Made by a program: the position numbers and the translations under genes
The notes under the pieces: generated by a model
What the model saw: the letters and a program-made list of their open reading frames with translations, nothing else
Told to the model about the DNA's origin: nothing
Database searches by the model: none
Assembly (NCBI GenBank): GCA_945861415.1
Contig: CAMAUV010000020.1
Coordinates: forward strand, 1-64,000
Direction: 5' to 3'
From: Akkermansia muciniphila
GTDB taxonomy: Bacteria > Verrucomicrobiota > Verrucomicrobiia > Verrucomicrobiales > V1-33
Length of the DNA: 64,000 nt
In this document: positions 62,258 through 64,000 of the stretch, one piece after another
How positions within the stretch are numbered: position 1 is the first letter of the stretch
How the letters are laid out: each line of letters begins with the position of its first letter

Positions 62258-63541
62258 CTAAGCCGTGAGCTTCCATGCGCCGCGCCGCGGACGGGAGAGT
62301 AAAGCATTCGCCTCCTCATCGCCGCCACAGTTCTCCGCGGCGGGATCGAATTTCACCGCCCGCCCGAGCTTTGCGGAAATGGCTCCTAGGTGGCACATCG
62401 TCGCTGCCCGCTGGGCCACGTCCGCCGGCGCGGCGGTGCGTCCGCGACTGATTACGGCATCTATGAAGTTCCGGTAGTGGTTGTTCGACAAAAACAGCCG
62501 CTCATCGCTCTCCTTGAACTGCACCGTCCGGAGATTCGGCTCCGATTCCAGCCGCTCGTTCTCTGTGAAGACCCAGCCTGCGCTGCCCGTGAACTTCACG
62601 CCCCACTGTTTCTCATCTGTGCTACTGAACATGACCACGCGCGGGCCTTTGGCAAAGTGGTATTCAATGCGGAACTCCTCCGGCGCATTGTAGCAGCCCT
62701 TGTCACGCCGCCTCACCTCCGTGGCGCTGATCTCCGTCGGCCCCGTGTCATCCCGTCCCGCGCCCCACTGCGCCACATCAAGGAAATGCGCGCCCCAATC
62801 GGTAATGTAACCGGGCGAATAGGCATCCACCCAGCGAAAGTTAAAGTGGCAGCGCGCCGCCGTGTAGCTCGCGGCAGGAGCGGGGCCTTGCCACATTTCC
62901 CAGTCGAGATGCGCCGGCACCGGCTCCTTCGGCTCCATGCCCGTATAGCCGCCGCTAATCATGAACTTTCCAGGCACGCCGACGAGAATTTCCTTCACCT
63001 CCCCGATGTAGCCGTTCCGTACCCACTCGCACGCCAGACGTGTCTTCATCCCGCTGCGCCGCCACGTCCCGCATTGAAGCACTCGCGCGTGCTTCTTCAC
63101 CGCCTCACAAACCGCGCGTCCTTCGCCCACGCTCCCTGCTAGTGGCTTCTCAGAATACAAATCCTTCCCCGCCGCCGCCGCCGCCGTGGCGATGACTGCG
63201 TGCCAGTGATCCGGCGTGGCGATCATAACCGCGTCCACATCCTTCCGCGCGATCACCTCGCGCCAATCCTTCATCGCATCCGCCTCCTTCAACTTCACCA
63301 TGGCCGCCGCGCGCGCCCGGTGATTCGTATCCACATCGCACACCGCCACCACCTGCACGCGCTCGTCGTTGAGGAACGCCCCCAAGTTCCCTGTCCCCTG
63401 CCCTCCCACGCCGATGCACGCCAACCGCACCTTCGAGTTCGGCGGGGTCGCCCCGCAGGCGCCGAGAATACGGCCGGGCAAAATGAGCGGAGCCGCAGCG
63501 GCGGCGGCTAGAAATCGGCGGCGGGACGTTTGTGAATTCAT
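62258..63541 (-). CDS. Tat-exported Gfo/Idh/MocA family oxidoreductase
   Basis: 427 residues from ATG 63541, the start that puts a twin-arginine signal first (SRRRFLAAAAAAPLILPGRI). The Rossmann fold has IGVGGQGTGNLGAF, VAVCDVDTNHR, VMIATPDHWHAVI and the hallmark SEKPLAGSVGEG; the C-terminal domain has WHxW-like HLDWEMWQGPAP and GYITDWGAHFLDVAQWG. These exported NAD(P)-binding proteins are abundant in Planctomycetes and Verrucomicrobia and are thought to oxidise or epimerise sugars in the periplasm with bound cofactor. Substrate unknown. Confidence 0.9.
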   Translation of the reverse strand: MNSQTSRRRFLAAAAAAPLILPGRILGACGATPPNSKVRLACIGVGGQGTGNLGAFLNDERVQVVAVCDVDTNHRARAAAMVKLKEADAMKDWREVIARKDVDAVMIATPDHWHAVIATAAAAAGKDLYSEKPLAGSVGEGRAVCEAVKKHARVLQCGTWRRSGMKTRLACEWVRNGYIGEVKEILVGVPGKFMISGGYTGMEPKEPVPAHLDWEMWQGPAPAASYTAARCHFNFRWVDAYSPGYITDWGAHFLDVAQWGAGRDDTGPTEISATEVRRRDKGCYNAPEEFRIEYHFAKGPRVVMFSSTDEKQWGVKFTGSAGWVFTENERLESEPNLRTVQFKESDERLFLSNNHYRNFIDAVISRGRTAAPADVAQRAATMCHLGAISAKLGRAVKFDPAAENCGGDEEANALLSRPRRGAWKLTA

Positions 63542-63845
63542 ACGCCGGAGAATGCGCGGAGAATGTGCTGGCAGGCAACAACTTTTCCGCGGACTGGCTA
63601 ATTCTAAGCTCTCATAAGTTCCCGGGTAATGTCCGACTCTCATGGCGCACCAGTTCGAAAGCTCGTGGACTTTGCAAATCTAGCGGATGCCGAGCCCGAT
63701 CTTGATGTGGATCTTTTCGATCATTGCGCGGATCATGTTCCATATGGCCGTAAGGTAGGCGGATTCTGCCAGCTTTGCGTGCGAGGTTGCGGGCATGAAA
63801 AGAAAAACTCTTTGACTTCAGGACCGTTAAACAATAAATTTACCA
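63542..63845. other. Gene-free interval near the right end
   Basis: No supported gene. TTGACT (63812-63817) lies 17 bases before TAAATT (63835-63840), a weak sigma-70-like pair, but it ends only five bases before the following ATG, so it would give a nearly leaderless transcript. Treated as unproven. Confidence 0.25.
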
Positions 63846-64000
63846 ATGGTTATACACTTTTTCATCGTCGCAGCTTGTCTCCTGATTTTCGGGTCGTCTC
63901 TTTTCGCTGCTCCGCCGCTTAATAATGGTAAGACGGTGACTGGGAAGACCACCCCCTTCGGCTCCGGTTCAATTACTCGACGTTCAGACGGCTCAACGAC
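63846..64000 (+). CDS. Start of a secreted protein, truncated by the window end
   Basis: ATG 63846 begins a clear signal peptide (MVIHFFIVAACLLIFGSSLF, cleavage near AAPP) and the frame stays open to the last base of the window, at least 51 codons. The mature part begins LNNGKTVTGKTTPFGSGS, Thr/Gly/Ser-rich. Family cannot be named from this piece. It could be an exported surface protein like the relics elsewhere in the window. Confidence 0.5.
   Translation, partial: MVIHFFIVAACLLIFGSSLFAAPPLNNGKTVTGKTTPFGSGSITRRSDGST

Noticed and set aside
63812-63840. Sigma-70-like promoter TTGACT-17-TAAATT
   Set aside because: The -10 match is only four of six and lies five bases before the ATG; kept only as a remark.
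63629-63922. 97-codon ORF near the right end
   Set aside because: It overlaps the much better signal-peptide gene at 63846 in another frame and has no domain.
1-64000. tRNA or rRNA genes
   Set aside because: No GTTCRANYC-type T-loop with matching acceptor stem, and no conserved rRNA segments, were found by eye on either strand.

Overview
The window is a GC-rich bacterial chromosome segment, most likely from the Verrucomicrobiota. The evidence is a typical PVC gene set: paired DUF1549/DUF1553 and DUF1501 genes, LamG-tailed secreted proteins, a broken PEP-CTERM protein with an IPEP sorting signal, a bactofilin, a Tat-exported Gfo/Idh/MocA oxidoreductase and a C30 carotenoid ester pathway. Lipid A/LPS genes (lpxA, kdsB) and beta-barrel tails show a Gram-negative outer membrane. 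No rRNA, tRNA, CRISPR array or intact mobile element was found.

Layout. 0.2-9.2 kb: CHASE2 membrane protein, AmgK-like kinase, phosphohexomutase, 3-hydroxyisobutyrate-dehydrogenase-like enzyme, YgfZ, an outer-membrane-protein remnant with its terminator, a GT2 glycosyltransferase and a bactofilin. 9.6-17 kb: a decayed helix-hairpin-helix gene, ilvD, an ORF broken at a nine-G tract, a lipoprotein, recA, a gene relic with five in-frame stops, and ribulokinase. 17-27.5 kb: moaE, two small genes, then a carotenoid island (crtN-like desaturase, PlsC-like acyltransferase, thioredoxin-fold protein; facing them crtP, crtQ and an ABC exporter; then aldH). 27.6-33.4 kb: metallophosphoesterase-LamG, DUF1549/1553 and DUF1501. 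33.4-38.7 kb: relics (secreted protein, gamma-glutamyltranspeptidase, response regulator) around a NahK-like kinase, xerD and coaB. 38.7-48.1 kb: lysS, DoxX, an RmlD-like reductase, PAP2 and DUF374 lipid enzymes, xylulokinase, glcE-glcF and lpxA. 48.2-54 kb: a frameshifted DUF1549/1553-LamG gene, a broken PEP-CTERM gene, kdsB, an IS91-type transposase tail and apt. 54-64 kb: prfC, a copper/arsenic island (Cys-rich protein, multicopper oxidase with a barrel-like tail, YHS-like lipoprotein, DUF6428, aquaporin, arsC), purC, an unknown gene, a Gfo/Idh/MocA oxidoreductase and the start of a secreted protein.

How genes work together. CrtN, CrtP, AldH, CrtQ and an acyltransferase are the logic of a staphyloxanthin-like pathway: desaturate a C30 chain, oxidise the end methyl to an acid, glycosylate it and acylate the sugar. 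Rubritalea, a cultured verrucomicrobium, makes acylated xylosyl esters of diapolycopenedioic acid, so a similar product is likely. The 56-61 kb island combines copper oxidation and binding with arsenate reduction and aquaporin-mediated arsenite exit.

A striking general feature is decay: about a dozen gene relics lie between intact housekeeping genes, two of them still followed by good intrinsic terminators. Accessory, secreted and signalling genes are decaying while core genes are intact, which suggests a recent change of lifestyle or relaxed selection. Coordinates and reading frames were checked by eye; family names come from remembered motifs, not database searches.
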